Part shown: positions 44,789-53,320 of the stretch, in pieces | How the letters are laid out: each line of letters begins with the position of its first letter | How positions within the stretch are numbered: the stretch's first letter is position 1 | Source of the DNA: Photorhabdus heterorhabditis | GTDB taxonomy: Bacteria > Pseudomonadota > Gammaproteobacteria > Enterobacterales > Enterobacteriaceae | Reading direction: 5' to 3' | NCBI RefSeq assembly: GCF_018448905.1 | Contig: NZ_RCWA01000006.1 | Coordinates: forward strand, 116,947-180,946 | DNA: 64,000 nucleotides | Made by a program: the position numbers and the translations under genes | Notes under the pieces: generated by a model | What the model saw: the letters and a program-made list of their open reading frames with translations, nothing else | Databases searched by the model: none | Told to the model about the DNA's origin: nothing

Positions 44789-45175
44789 ATGGATCTGTTA
44801 AACCGGGGATGTCAGTCACTGTTCCGCCTGTTTGCCTGTATCAATACCCGTGCAATGTCACTCAGTGTGCTGGCTTATCTGGTTTGTCAACCCGTGACAG
44901 CGGCATTGCCAACGGTTGAACCGCCTTCCAGCGGGAGTGGCGGTGGTATTTTTAATACCGTCAAAGGTTACTTGCAGGACGGCATCGTGATAGGCGGGCT
45001 GGTCGTTGCCGCGATCGCGTTTATCAATGTGGCGACCGCGGCAATCCATACTTTTTCTGAAGTTCGCAGTGACAGAGCCTCCTGGACTAAATTTGGTGCG
45101 ATTGTGGTGGTTGGCGTGGTGCTGTTAGTGGCGGTTATCTGGCTGCTGGGCAAATCGACGTCCATTCTCTTTTAA
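44789..45175 (+). CDS. Pilin-like/VirB2-like membrane protein (TIGR03745-like)
   Basis: About 128 residues from the ATG at 44789 (an ATG at 44768 gives 135). Long signal peptide (SLSVLAYLVCQPVTAALP), then a Gly/Ser-rich short loop (PPSSGSGGGIFNTVKGYLQDG). Two hydrophobic helices follow (VIGGLVVAAIAFINVATAAIHTF and FGAIVVVGVVLLVAVIWLLGK). This layout is that of VirB2/TraA-type conjugative pilins. The sequence match is to the family by layout and neighbours rather than by a unique motif. Confidence 0.78.
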   Translation: MDLLNRGCQSLFRLFACINTRAMSLSVLAYLVCQPVTAALPTVEPPSSGSGGGIFNTVKGYLQDGIVIGGLVVAAIAFINVATAAIHTFSEVRSDRASWTKFGAIVVVGVVLLVAVIWLLGKSTSILF

Positions 45176-45193
45176 CCCCAGGGAAGTGTCAGT

Positions 45194-45571
45194 ATGGTGC
45201 AGACTATTCGTTTTTTACCTGACCGTCTTAACGCTGAACCTGTCGTGTTCCGGGGATTTACTACCCCAGAGCTGGGCTGGACGGCATTAACGGGGCTGAT
45301 AGCTGGCACGGTCATTGGTTTGTTACTGACACCAGTAACGGGTTGGGTGATGATACCGACGGTGGCACTGATTGCGCCGTTGTTATTGATTGCCTTTGGC
45401 GGCAAATACCTGGCCCGGATGAAACGCGGTAAACCGGCGCATTATCTCTATCGACGGCTGGAGGTTAAAAAACGGCGCTGGGGTCTGGGTGACCCGTCAC
45501 TGATTATCACATCACAACGCTGGTCGTTGCGCCGCCGTCACCGGGTAATGACCCGAATGGGGCGGTTATGA
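45194..45571 (+). CDS. TraL/VirB3-like membrane protein (TIGR03750-like)
   Basis: A 125-residue protein. The N-terminus (VQTIRFLPDRLNAEPVVFRG) is typical of the family. A hairpin of two membrane segments follows (LTGLIAGTVIGLLLTPVTGW; MIPTVALIAPLLLIAFGGKYL), then a basic cytoplasmic tail (KRGKPAHYLYRRLEVKKRRW). Likely inner-membrane partner of the VirB4-like ATPase. It overlaps the next gene by 4 bases. Confidence 0.82.
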   Translation: MVQTIRFLPDRLNAEPVVFRGFTTPELGWTALTGLIAGTVIGLLLTPVTGWVMIPTVALIAPLLLIAFGGKYLARMKRGKPAHYLYRRLEVKKRRWGLGDPSLIITSQRWSLRRRHRVMTRMGRL

Positions 45572-46224
45572 GCCGTTTTCGTCATGCAATTCAAGATCGG
45601 GACCAGCATATCCTAACGTTACGCGCGGCCTGTGGTGTGCTGGTTTTGTTGTTGTTACTGAGTCTGAGTGGCTGGATGATGGCGCCGAGAGCGTTAACCA
45701 TTTATACGCCGCCGGATGTCCGTAGTGGTAGTACCCGCCCGTGGTGGCAAGTGCCTGTCTCCCAGGTCTATGCCTTTGGTTTTTATATTTTTCAGCAATT
45801 GAATGCTTGGCCGAAAGACGGGGAAGTCGATTATCCAGCGAAAATAGCGGCGCTTTCTCCTTATCTGACCCCCTCCTGTCAGGTATTTCTGGAACAGGAT
45901 GCTCAAAACCGCTCACAAGTGGGTGAGCTAAAAGATCGCGTGCGGGTGGTGTATGAAATTCCGGAACGGGGCTTTCGTGACAGCAATGTGATGGTAAAAG
46001 ACCGGGATAACTGGGTTATCCGGTTAGATTTAGTGGCCGATGAATATTTTCACGCTGAGCCGGTCAAACGGGCACTGGTACGTTACCCGCTTAAAGTCAC
46101 CCGTTGGCAAGGGGATGCAGAGCGTAACCCGTTTGGCCTGGCACTGGATTGTTATGACAGCACACCGCAACGGCTGGAAGCAGCATCGCAGCCGGCACCG
46201 GCGAAAAAGGGGATATTCCAGTGA
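45568..46224 (+). CDS. TraE/VirB8-like membrane protein (TIGR03746-like)
   Basis: A 218-residue protein. The N-terminal helix (LRAACGVLVLLLLLSLSGWMM) is followed by a periplasmic domain with PPDVRSGSTRPWWQVPVSQVYAF, YLTPSCQVFLEQD and WQGDAERNPFGLALDCYD. The single anchor plus periplasmic domain fits the VirB8/TraE class that links the inner-membrane and outer-membrane complexes. The short C-terminus is Ala/Pro/Lys-rich. Overlaps neighbours on both sides by 4 bases. Confidence 0.82.
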   Translation: MSRFRHAIQDRDQHILTLRAACGVLVLLLLLSLSGWMMAPRALTIYTPPDVRSGSTRPWWQVPVSQVYAFGFYIFQQLNAWPKDGEVDYPAKIAALSPYLTPSCQVFLEQDAQNRSQVGELKDRVRVVYEIPERGFRDSNVMVKDRDNWVIRLDLVADEYFHAEPVKRALVRYPLKVTRWQGDAERNPFGLALDCYDSTPQRLEAASQPAPAKKGIFQ

Positions 46225-47144
46225 AAAAACAGGTACTCGTCGAGTTATTGGCATTGACTGCATTATTATTCGCCGGGCTGGTGATGGTTTCACCCGTTGA
46301 GGCTGTGGAGTTGATGAAGTGGGAGCGTATCCCGCTGCCAGTTGCCCTGCATGTTGGACAGGAGCGGGTGGTTTTTGTGGATAAAAATGTTCGGGTTGGC
46401 TTTCCCGGGATGTTGAATGGCAAATTGCGGGTACAAAGCACCGGTGGTGCAGTGTATCTGTATCCGAGTGAAACGTTTACCCAGACCCGGCTACAACTTC
46501 AGGATGTGGAAAGTGGTGAAGTGATTTTGCTGGATGTGACAGCTACAAATGGAAAAGGTCCCCTTGAGCCGGTTCGTATGGTGTACCACGGGGACGTGAT
46601 TACGTTGACGGACAACCATCAGATTCATCATGGAGCCAAAGGGGATAATACGTCAGCAACGTCTCCCTCTCTTGCCGGTGAACGTCAGGCCGCCCGGCGT
46701 CAAAAACCGTCCTATACGGCTCCTCTGCCGGTGGTCCTGACCCGTTATGCTGCGCAGAGTCTGTATGCGCCGTTGCGTACAGTAGAAGCTGTTCCCGGCA
46801 TTCACCCGGTATCATTGGCATTGTCGCCCCGATTGACCACATTGTATCCCTCTGCGCCGGTAATAGTTTCCCCGTTAGGGGGCTGGGGGGTGGATAACCT
46901 CACTGTGGTGGCGCTGAAAGTGCGTAATACCCACCGTGAGAACGTGGTGCTTGATCCACGCAGGTTGCAGGGGCAATTCATAGCAGCGACCTTTCAGCAT
47001 CGTTGGTTGGGACCGTCAGGTACGCCGGAAGACACGACTACCGTTTATTTGGTGGTGAAAGGTCGGCCTGACCGTGCCTTTCTGCCTGAACCGGTGAGGT
47101 CAAAAACGCCCATGAAGCGACAAGGAAATCCCCATGCAAATTAA
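46221..47144 (+). CDS. TraK/VirB9-like periplasmic protein (TIGR03749-like)
   Basis: A 307-residue protein. Signal peptide VLVELLALTALLFAGLVMVSPVEA. The mature N-terminal beta-domain (MKWERIPLPVALHVGQERVVFVDKNVRVGFP) is like TraK/VirB9-type outer-membrane-complex subunits. A C-terminal domain with VVALKVRNTHRENVVLDPRRLQG and FIAATFQHRWLGPSGTPEDTTTVYLV is typical of this class. It overlaps the next gene by 11 bases. Confidence 0.82.
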   Translation: MKKQVLVELLALTALLFAGLVMVSPVEAVELMKWERIPLPVALHVGQERVVFVDKNVRVGFPGMLNGKLRVQSTGGAVYLYPSETFTQTRLQLQDVESGEVILLDVTATNGKGPLEPVRMVYHGDVITLTDNHQIHHGAKGDNTSATSPSLAGERQAARRQKPSYTAPLPVVLTRYAAQSLYAPLRTVEAVPGIHPVSLALSPRLTTLYPSAPVIVSPLGGWGVDNLTVVALKVRNTHRENVVLDPRRLQGQFIAATFQHRWLGPSGTPEDTTTVYLVVKGRPDRAFLPEPVRSKTPMKRQGNPHAN

Positions 47145-48612
47145 GTCAAACGGTCTGGTGAAGTGGGTCGTGCCTGCTTTTGTTATTGCGGGGCTGGTCG
47201 TGGGGATCAAGAGTTGTCGGCAATCAGAGACGCCCGTCAACCAGACAGTGAGTCATCAGGCTTTGGAGGAACTGTCTTCCGGGGAGCTGCGGGCATTGGG
47301 GATTGAGGGGGATACCCCGGAAGACACGTTGCGCACCCTGATTGGAGCTTTGCGCAGTATCCGTGTTCAGCAGGCGGCACTGGAAAAACAAAACGCACAA
47401 TTACTGGCGGACAATGAGAAATGGCGAAACGGCAGTCAGAGCATGACTGACCAGATTAACCAGGTGGTAGCGGGCAACCGCGAAGAAACAGAAAAGCAAC
47501 AGCAGGTGTTGAAGGCAGAGCAGCAAACGCTGTTCAGCCGACTTGACCAGTTGACCCGTCAGTTAGGCAATAAAAGCATAAGTACAAACTCTCCTTTGGT
47601 TGAGCGTGATATTCCGCTGGGATTAGGATTGGACGATACCGGCCAAAATACGACTTCAGACGGGGACAGGCTGGTCTGGATTACCCCACAGGACGTATTA
47701 TCGGCTGACTCACAGGTTGCAATGAGCGGTCAGCCAGCGACTCCCCGTTTTCCTGTGTCATTTCTGGAAGACAATGCATTGAGCCGTCAGAAAGTGGAAT
47801 ATGACGGTATGACTAAAAATCAGCGAGCCATTACCGAGGGTGATACAAACGAGGCTATCCGGCCCGTTTATACCCTGCCCGAAAATACGACGCTGGTCGG
47901 CAGCCAGGCGATGACCGCATTATTAGGCCGGGTGCCAGTGAATGACAAAGTCACTGACCCGTATCCTTTTAAGATACTGATAGGTAAAGATAACCTGACT
48001 GCCAACGGCATTGAACTGCCGGACGTGGAAGGAGCGATTATTTCGGGTACAGCTACCGGTGACTGGACCTTGTCTTGCGTGCGCGGCAATGTCACCTCTT
48101 TCACCTTTGTCTTTGCAGACGGCACCGTCAGAACCGTGCCGAAATCGGATAATCGCATCGATGGCAGTCATCACGTTCAGGATAATCATGGCGGCAGTAT
48201 CGGCTGGTTGTCTGACGATAACGGTATTCCGTGTATCAGCGGGACACGGAAATCCAATGCATCCAGCTACTTGCCAACTTTATTTGCGCTTTCTGGTGGT
48301 ACAGCAGCCGGTGATGTGCTGTCACAGAGCCAGCTTACCACCCAGACTAACGGTTATGGTGGCGCAACGTCATCACTGACCGGAGATGCCGGTAAAGCGG
48401 TTTTGGGACAAGCGGCTGCCGGAGGATTTAAAGCCGTGTCGAAATGGGTCAAAGCCCGTTACGGCCAAACCTTTGATGCCGTCTACGTGCCGCCGGGAGC
48501 CAGCGTGGCGGTACATATTACCCAACAAATCCCCATTGATTACGACACACAGGGGCGCAAGGTGAAATACCCCTTTAGCCTGGAACAGGAGAACAGCGAT
48601 GGGCTGGACTGA
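47134..48612 (+). CDS. traB: TraB/VirB10-like channel protein (TIGR03752-like)
   Basis: A 492-residue bitopic protein. Transmembrane segment VVPAFVIAGLVVGIKSC near residues 12-28. Coiled coil about 85-150 (LEKQNAQLLADNEKWRNGSQ; EKQQQVLKAEQQTLFSRLDQ). A C-terminal beta-barrel domain follows (about 250-470) with VGSQAMTALLGRVPV, YPFKILIGKDNLTANGIELP, GTATGDWTLSCVRG and VYVPPGASVAVHITQQIPID. It spans the envelope as the scaffold of the secretion channel. The symbol is by functional analogy with F-type TraB. Confidence 0.85.
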   Translation: MQIKSNGLVKWVVPAFVIAGLVVGIKSCRQSETPVNQTVSHQALEELSSGELRALGIEGDTPEDTLRTLIGALRSIRVQQAALEKQNAQLLADNEKWRNGSQSMTDQINQVVAGNREETEKQQQVLKAEQQTLFSRLDQLTRQLGNKSISTNSPLVERDIPLGLGLDDTGQNTTSDGDRLVWITPQDVLSADSQVAMSGQPATPRFPVSFLEDNALSRQKVEYDGMTKNQRAITEGDTNEAIRPVYTLPENTTLVGSQAMTALLGRVPVNDKVTDPYPFKILIGKDNLTANGIELPDVEGAIISGTATGDWTLSCVRGNVTSFTFVFADGTVRTVPKSDNRIDGSHHVQDNHGGSIGWLSDDNGIPCISGTRKSNASSYLPTLFALSGGTAAGDVLSQSQLTTQTNGYGGATSSLTGDAGKAVLGQAAAGGFKAVSKWVKARYGQTFDAVYVPPGASVAVHITQQIPIDYDTQGRKVKYPFSLEQENSDGLD

Positions 48613-49057
48613 GAAAGTGAATATCTGTGGAGCCGGTATGTGCAGCGTCAGATTGAAATCAGGTTGTTGGGTTTGCCTGATTGCAGTGACGACGCTCCTG
48701 ACCGGTTGCAGCACGTCCAAAGAGGACATGTTGCCATCGGGAGATCAGACTATGCTGGCATTGTGGCAGGGAAAGGCCGCGTCGTCACAGATCACACTGG
48801 AAGCCCGTCAGGTGCTGCGCCGGGGGCTCAATGAACAGGAGCAGCAAATTTCGACTGACTATGCTGAAAGTTATAGTCGTACACAGGAAAATGAAATCAG
48901 TCAAACCTTCCCACGGCTACCCAATCCGGACATGGTGATGTATCTCTTTCCCCATTTGGTTGCGGGAAATTCGCCTGTGCCGGGATACAGTACGGTGTTT
49001 TCGTTTTACAGTCAGGTGCAGTATGCCCTGCCGGGTGAGCGGACGGTGGCATTGTGA
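48599..49057 (+). CDS. TraV-like lipoprotein (TIGR03751-like)
   Basis: A 152-residue lipoprotein. Signal with lipobox (WVCLIAVTTLLTGC), so mature Cys near residue 37. The mature part is short with SKEDMLPSGDQTMLALW, a Gln/Glu-rich helix, and LPNPDMVMYLFPHL. The start is at 48599, overlapping the previous gene by 14 bases; an ATG at 48638 would shorten it by 13 residues. Probably the outer-membrane anchor of the channel. Confidence 0.83.
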   Translation: MGWTEKVNICGAGMCSVRLKSGCWVCLIAVTTLLTGCSTSKEDMLPSGDQTMLALWQGKAASSQITLEARQVLRRGLNEQEQQISTDYAESYSRTQENEISQTFPRLPNPDMVMYLFPHLVAGNSPVPGYSTVFSFYSQVQYALPGERTVAL

Positions 49058-51903
49058 TGTGGACGTGGTTCAATAAAGTCCGCCTGCGTAAAGCGGACAA
49101 CCTATCGCCTTCTTCCGGCGTGATCGGGCGTGAACCTGTAAAGCGGCCCGGCAAAATGACGCACGCTGATGAAGCGGCACTGTATAACCCTTCACCGTCT
49201 ATCATTGATTATTTGCCCTGGGCAGAATACCTGGACGAGGAAAAGTGTCTGTTGCTGGATGACGGTCTGTCAGTCGGGGCGGTTTATACCGTCTCTCCGG
49301 TCCAGACAGAAGGACGCCCTGCTGCCCGTCTGGAAGAGATCCGTGACCAGGTGGAGGATGCGTTGCAGGACAGCCTGGAGGAAGAGGATATTTCTCCCTG
49401 GGTGGTGCAGTTTTTTTGTCAGGATGAAGATGACTCGTCGTCATCGCTGACGCAGCTTCGTCAATATATCAAGCCCTGGGCACAGGGCACAGCCTTTACC
49501 GAAACGTGGCTGGCTGAGACTGAACGACATTTGCGGGGTATTGCCCGGCCTGAAGGGCTGTTTAACGACACATTGATCACCGGTCAACCTTGGAGAGGGC
49601 AGCAACGCCGTACCCGAATGGTCGTTTATCGCTGGGTCCCGGCAGGCCAGAAGGATGTTCTGTCACCAGCGGCGTTGCTTAATCAGGTCTGTAACCGACT
49701 GACGGCCTCGCTGGCCAGCGCTGGCATTTTGTGTGAACGACAAGATGGTGAACAGGTTCATCACTGGTTACTGCGGTTATTCAATCCCGCTCCAGATTGG
49801 ATAGATAAAACGACGTTGTATCAGGCGGCTAGTTATGCAACCCCACAGGCTGGTGAGTGGAAGCCAGATAATGATTTCACGGAAACCTTGTGGTTTACCC
49901 CGCCGCGTTCTGACGTGAAAAACGGTGTCTGGTGGTTTGATAATATTGCTCATCGGGCGGTACCGGTTGAACGGCTGCGTCGCCCTCCAGAACCGGGAAC
50001 GCTGACCGGTGAAATGGTCCGGGGTGAACATATCAATGCGCTGATGGATTTATTACCGTCAGGTACTCTTGTTTCATTGACCATTGTCATACAGGCGCAG
50101 GATACACTGGAGCGGGATTTCGACCGATTGTCAAAAAATGCAATGGGAGAAAATACTGAATCAGGGCGAGTGCGTGCAGACGTAAAAGAAGCTAAGGCGC
50201 ATCTGGGGTTGAGACATAAACTGTGCCGTTCTGCACTGACCTTTCTGTTACAGGGGGCTGATGTTGACGATTTGAACCGTCGGCATCAGCAACTGGCCGC
50301 CACCCTGTTGGTCTCGGGGTTGCAGCCGGTTAAACCCGAATGCGACGTCGCGCCGTTAAACGGTTATCTGCGTGCCTTACCGATGTGTTTTAACCCGCAA
50401 CGAGACAAGCATCACTGGTATACCCGGTTGACTTGGGTGCAGCATGTGGCTGGGTTGCTGCCAGTGACAGGGCGAGCAACCGGCACAGGTAACCCGGGTC
50501 TTAGCTTTTTTAACCGGGGCGGCGATGTGCTGACCTTTGATCCGCAAAATAAACATGACCGTACCCAGAATGCGCATCTGTTGCTGTTCGGGCCGACCGG
50601 CGCGGGGAAGTCGGCTACGCTTTGTGCGAGTTTATCGCAGTTGATGGCGGTGCACCGTCCCCGGTTATTTGTGGCGGAGGCGGGCAACAGTTTTGGGTTG
50701 TTTGCTGATTACTGTCAATGTCTGGGGCTGAGTGTCAACAAAATCAGCATTAAACCGGGCTGTGGTGTCAGTCTGGCGCTGTTTGCTGATGCCCACCAAT
50801 TGCTTCAAATGGCATCTTCTCAGCTGGATTTGGCGGGTGAAAAGTCGGCAGAGGAAATTGAAGACGACGGGGACGATGAGCAACGCGATATTCTGGGTGA
50901 AATGGAAATTGCGGCCCGCATGATGATCACCGGCGGGGAGAAGAAGGAGGAAGAGCGTCTGACACGGGCGGATCGGGGCATGATCCGCGAAGCTATCATG
51001 ATGGCGGCAAAAGCGAGCGCTGACGATGGCCGACAGATGATAGCAGAAGATTTGCAAAAGGCATTGTCTGTAATTGCCCGGGACTGCCGGCGGGATGAAC
51101 AGGGGCGATCATTACGTACCGAACAGCGTCGTGCCCGTGCCGAAGAGATGGCGGGGGCGATGTCAATGTTCACCAGTGGTTTTGAGGGGGAATTGTTTAA
51201 TTGTCCGGGAACTCCGTGGCCAGAAGCCGATGTGACGCTGATTGACCTCGGTACGTTGGCGCGCGAAGGGTATGGTGCCCAGATGTCGCTGGCGATGGTG
51301 TCTCTGGTCAATACCATCAACAATATGGCGGAGCGTGACCAGTTTGAGGACCGGGAAATTAATTTTGTGGTGGATGAGGCGCATATACTGACCACTAATC
51401 CGCTGTTGTCGCCCTATATGACCAAAGTCGTCAAGATGTGGCGCAAACTGGGCACCTGGTTGTGGCTGGCTACTCAGAATTTGGCGGACTATCCGGATAG
51501 TGCGGAGAAAATGCTGAATATGGCGGAATGGTGGTTGTGTCTGACAATGCCGCCGGATGAAGTCGAACAGATAGCGCGTTTTAAAAAGCTGTCTGAAGAA
51601 CAAAAATCGGTGTTGTTGTCAGCCAGCAAACTCCCGGGCTGTTACACCGAAGGCGTGGTGTTGTCGAAAAAAGTGGAGGCGTTGTTTCGGGTGGTGCCGC
51701 CCAGTGTGTATCTGGCGCTGGGTATGACGGAGAAAGAGGAAAAGGCAGAACGCAGGGCGATTATGAAAGTGCTTCATTGCAGCGAATTGGATGCCGCTTT
51801 TGTTGTGGCGCGCAGGCTGGACCGTGCCCGTGGTCTGATATCCGGGGAGGTGACAGATGTGCGTGATGAAGATCTCTTAGCCATGCAGGAGTATAGGCTA
51901 TGA
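49057..51903 (+). CDS. traC: VirB4/TraC-like conjugation ATPase (TIGR03744-like)
   Basis: A 948-residue ATPase driving channel and pilus assembly. The N-terminal domain (YLPWAEYLDEEKCLLLDDGLSVGAVY) is typical of TraC proteins. Walker A is LLLFGPTGAGKSATL near residue 515; Walker B is INFVVDEAHIL near residue 770, followed by KMWRKLGTWLWLATQNLADY. An acidic insert lies between the motifs (EEIEDDGDDEQRDIL). The ATG at 49057 overlaps the previous stop (TGATG). The length is normal. Confidence 0.93.
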   Translation: MWTWFNKVRLRKADNLSPSSGVIGREPVKRPGKMTHADEAALYNPSPSIIDYLPWAEYLDEEKCLLLDDGLSVGAVYTVSPVQTEGRPAARLEEIRDQVEDALQDSLEEEDISPWVVQFFCQDEDDSSSSLTQLRQYIKPWAQGTAFTETWLAETERHLRGIARPEGLFNDTLITGQPWRGQQRRTRMVVYRWVPAGQKDVLSPAALLNQVCNRLTASLASAGILCERQDGEQVHHWLLRLFNPAPDWIDKTTLYQAASYATPQAGEWKPDNDFTETLWFTPPRSDVKNGVWWFDNIAHRAVPVERLRRPPEPGTLTGEMVRGEHINALMDLLPSGTLVSLTIVIQAQDTLERDFDRLSKNAMGENTESGRVRADVKEAKAHLGLRHKLCRSALTFLLQGADVDDLNRRHQQLAATLLVSGLQPVKPECDVAPLNGYLRALPMCFNPQRDKHHWYTRLTWVQHVAGLLPVTGRATGTGNPGLSFFNRGGDVLTFDPQNKHDRTQNAHLLLFGPTGAGKSATLCASLSQLMAVHRPRLFVAEAGNSFGLFADYCQCLGLSVNKISIKPGCGVSLALFADAHQLLQMASSQLDLAGEKSAEEIEDDGDDEQRDILGEMEIAARMMITGGEKKEEERLTRADRGMIREAIMMAAKASADDGRQMIAEDLQKALSVIARDCRRDEQGRSLRTEQRRARAEEMAGAMSMFTSGFEGELFNCPGTPWPEADVTLIDLGTLAREGYGAQMSLAMVSLVNTINNMAERDQFEDREINFVVDEAHILTTNPLLSPYMTKVVKMWRKLGTWLWLATQNLADYPDSAEKMLNMAEWWLCLTMPPDEVEQIARFKKLSEEQKSVLLSASKLPGCYTEGVVLSKKVEALFRVVPPSVYLALGMTEKEEKAERRAIMKVLHCSELDAAFVVARRLDRARGLISGEVTDVRDEDLLAMQEYRL

Positions 51904-52310
51904 ATATCTGGGTATTTTGGATGCTTTTGCTGTTGTTAATGCCGGTATCCGTGTTTGCCAGCACAGTGATATATACCGACACAAGCCATCCACCGCTCAA
52001 TGCTGATCAAAACGTCCAAGTTGTGTACCTAGATAAGCCAGAGCAGTTGCAATCACAGTTATTCAGTAAGCTGTCTGCTGATCCTCAACAGGCAGTCAAG
52101 CAGGCCCGTCAGATTTTGCAGTCTCCATCGTGGCATCAACAGGAGCGACATATCGGTCAGGCTTATCAGGGGTTACTGAATGCCTGGACGTTGGGCCTTA
52201 AGAAGTTCCCGGCAGTGGTTTTTGATGATGATTATGTTGTGTACGGTACGACAGACGTCAGACAGGCCCGGTTACTTTGGGATACCTATCAGCAGGAAAA
52301 GCAGCCATGA
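51900..52310 (+). CDS. TIGR03757-like periplasmic conjugation protein (DUF1525)
   Basis: A 136-residue protein. Signal peptide IWVFWMLLLLLMPVSVFA. The mature thioredoxin-like domain starts STVIYTDTSHPPL and carries LKKFPAVVFDDDYVVYGTTD near the C-terminus; similar C-terminal segments occur in TrbC-like proteins. The usual Cys pair is absent. It overlaps both neighbours by 4 bases. Confidence 0.82.
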   Translation: MNIWVFWMLLLLLMPVSVFASTVIYTDTSHPPLNADQNVQVVYLDKPEQLQSQLFSKLSADPQQAVKQARQILQSPSWHQQERHIGQAYQGLLNAWTLGLKKFPAVVFDDDYVVYGTTDVRQARLLWDTYQQEKQP

Positions 52311-53305
52311 AATCTTCGGATTTATCGTCATTAACATGGTATTCCCGGCTGAAAAAGTTCGGTATGGCCCTGATACTAACGGTTGTTCTGGTGCCCGTGG
52401 CCGTTGCCAGTGTGAATACGGCCCAGATTGTGGTCAGTGCCGCGTCGGTATCGTGCATCAGTTGGCGGATAAAAGGTATTTGTTACTGGCTGCTGTGTTC
52501 TCCCTGGGGGTGCAAAGTGCGGACCTCGATAAAAGTTGCGCATTTTATTCCTCAGGCCGTGGTCTCCGTCTATAACGCGCCTGGCGGTAATCCCTGGAAA
52601 GAAATGTCGCAGGTCAGCCAGGCAGCCGGTGGGGTGGAAAATATGGTCACCGGTGCACTTTCCAGGATAGTCATGGGTGGCGGTAACAATCAGTTGAAAA
52701 TCCCAGGCAACCGAAAAAATAATCTGCATTTTAAATATGCCGATGCGATTGGGCATCCGGCAACTGCCATGATGGGCGGAAAAATTTCGGGGTATGCGTG
52801 TAAAAGTGCCGCCACGCCTTTTATGCCTTACTTTTTGAGTACGCTGGACAGCCTGGTTTGGCGGACCGGTGTGCCAGAGTCGTTTTATCCCGAGGCGCTT
52901 ATTCCAGGTAAACGTGAACTGGGTTATTCGTTTCGGGGCAATATGTGGGGCAATGTTTATCCGCGAAGCGGGTTTGTGACACAACAGGATGATAATAAAG
53001 CGGCTGCGGTAGTAGCACAACGGGTAGCAGACATCATCACCCGTACCGGGCAGGGGCATGTTTATCAACCCCTGAAAGGGAACCGCAAACAGGGTTACTG
53101 GCCACCGGGCGAAGTAGTTGAGAATACGGGTAGCCAAAATCATCAATGGCAACGTTTAGCGCCGAAAATGAGCGCATCTTGTGCTGTTTTTCCGGATAAC
53201 AGCGGGGAAGTGGCCAAGGACGGGAATTATGTCTTTGCATTGTGGCAACCCTACAGTTGTTGTCAGCGGCGTGGACAGACTTTTCTCTACAGTACCGATT
53301 TTTGA
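52307..53305 (+). CDS. traU: TraU-like mating-pair protein (TIGR03756-like)
   Basis: About 332 residues from the ATG at 52307 (ATGA overlap). Signal peptide KFGMALILTVVLVPVAVA. Cys-rich mature protein with CISWRIKGICYWLLCSPWGC, the signature of TraU-type proteins, then VRTSIKVAHFIPQAVVSVYN. The C-terminal VFALWQPYSCCQRRGQTFLY is also typical. A periplasmic factor for mating-pair stabilisation and DNA transfer. The symbol is by analogy with F/SXT TraU. Confidence 0.87.
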   Translation: MKSSDLSSLTWYSRLKKFGMALILTVVLVPVAVASVNTAQIVVSAASVSCISWRIKGICYWLLCSPWGCKVRTSIKVAHFIPQAVVSVYNAPGGNPWKEMSQVSQAAGGVENMVTGALSRIVMGGGNNQLKIPGNRKNNLHFKYADAIGHPATAMMGGKISGYACKSAATPFMPYFLSTLDSLVWRTGVPESFYPEALIPGKRELGYSFRGNMWGNVYPRSGFVTQQDDNKAAAVVAQRVADIITRTGQGHVYQPLKGNRKQGYWPPGEVVENTGSQNHQWQRLAPKMSASCAVFPDNSGEVAKDGNYVFALWQPYSCCQRRGQTFLYSTDF

Positions 53306-53320
53306 GACTGGGATCATGGG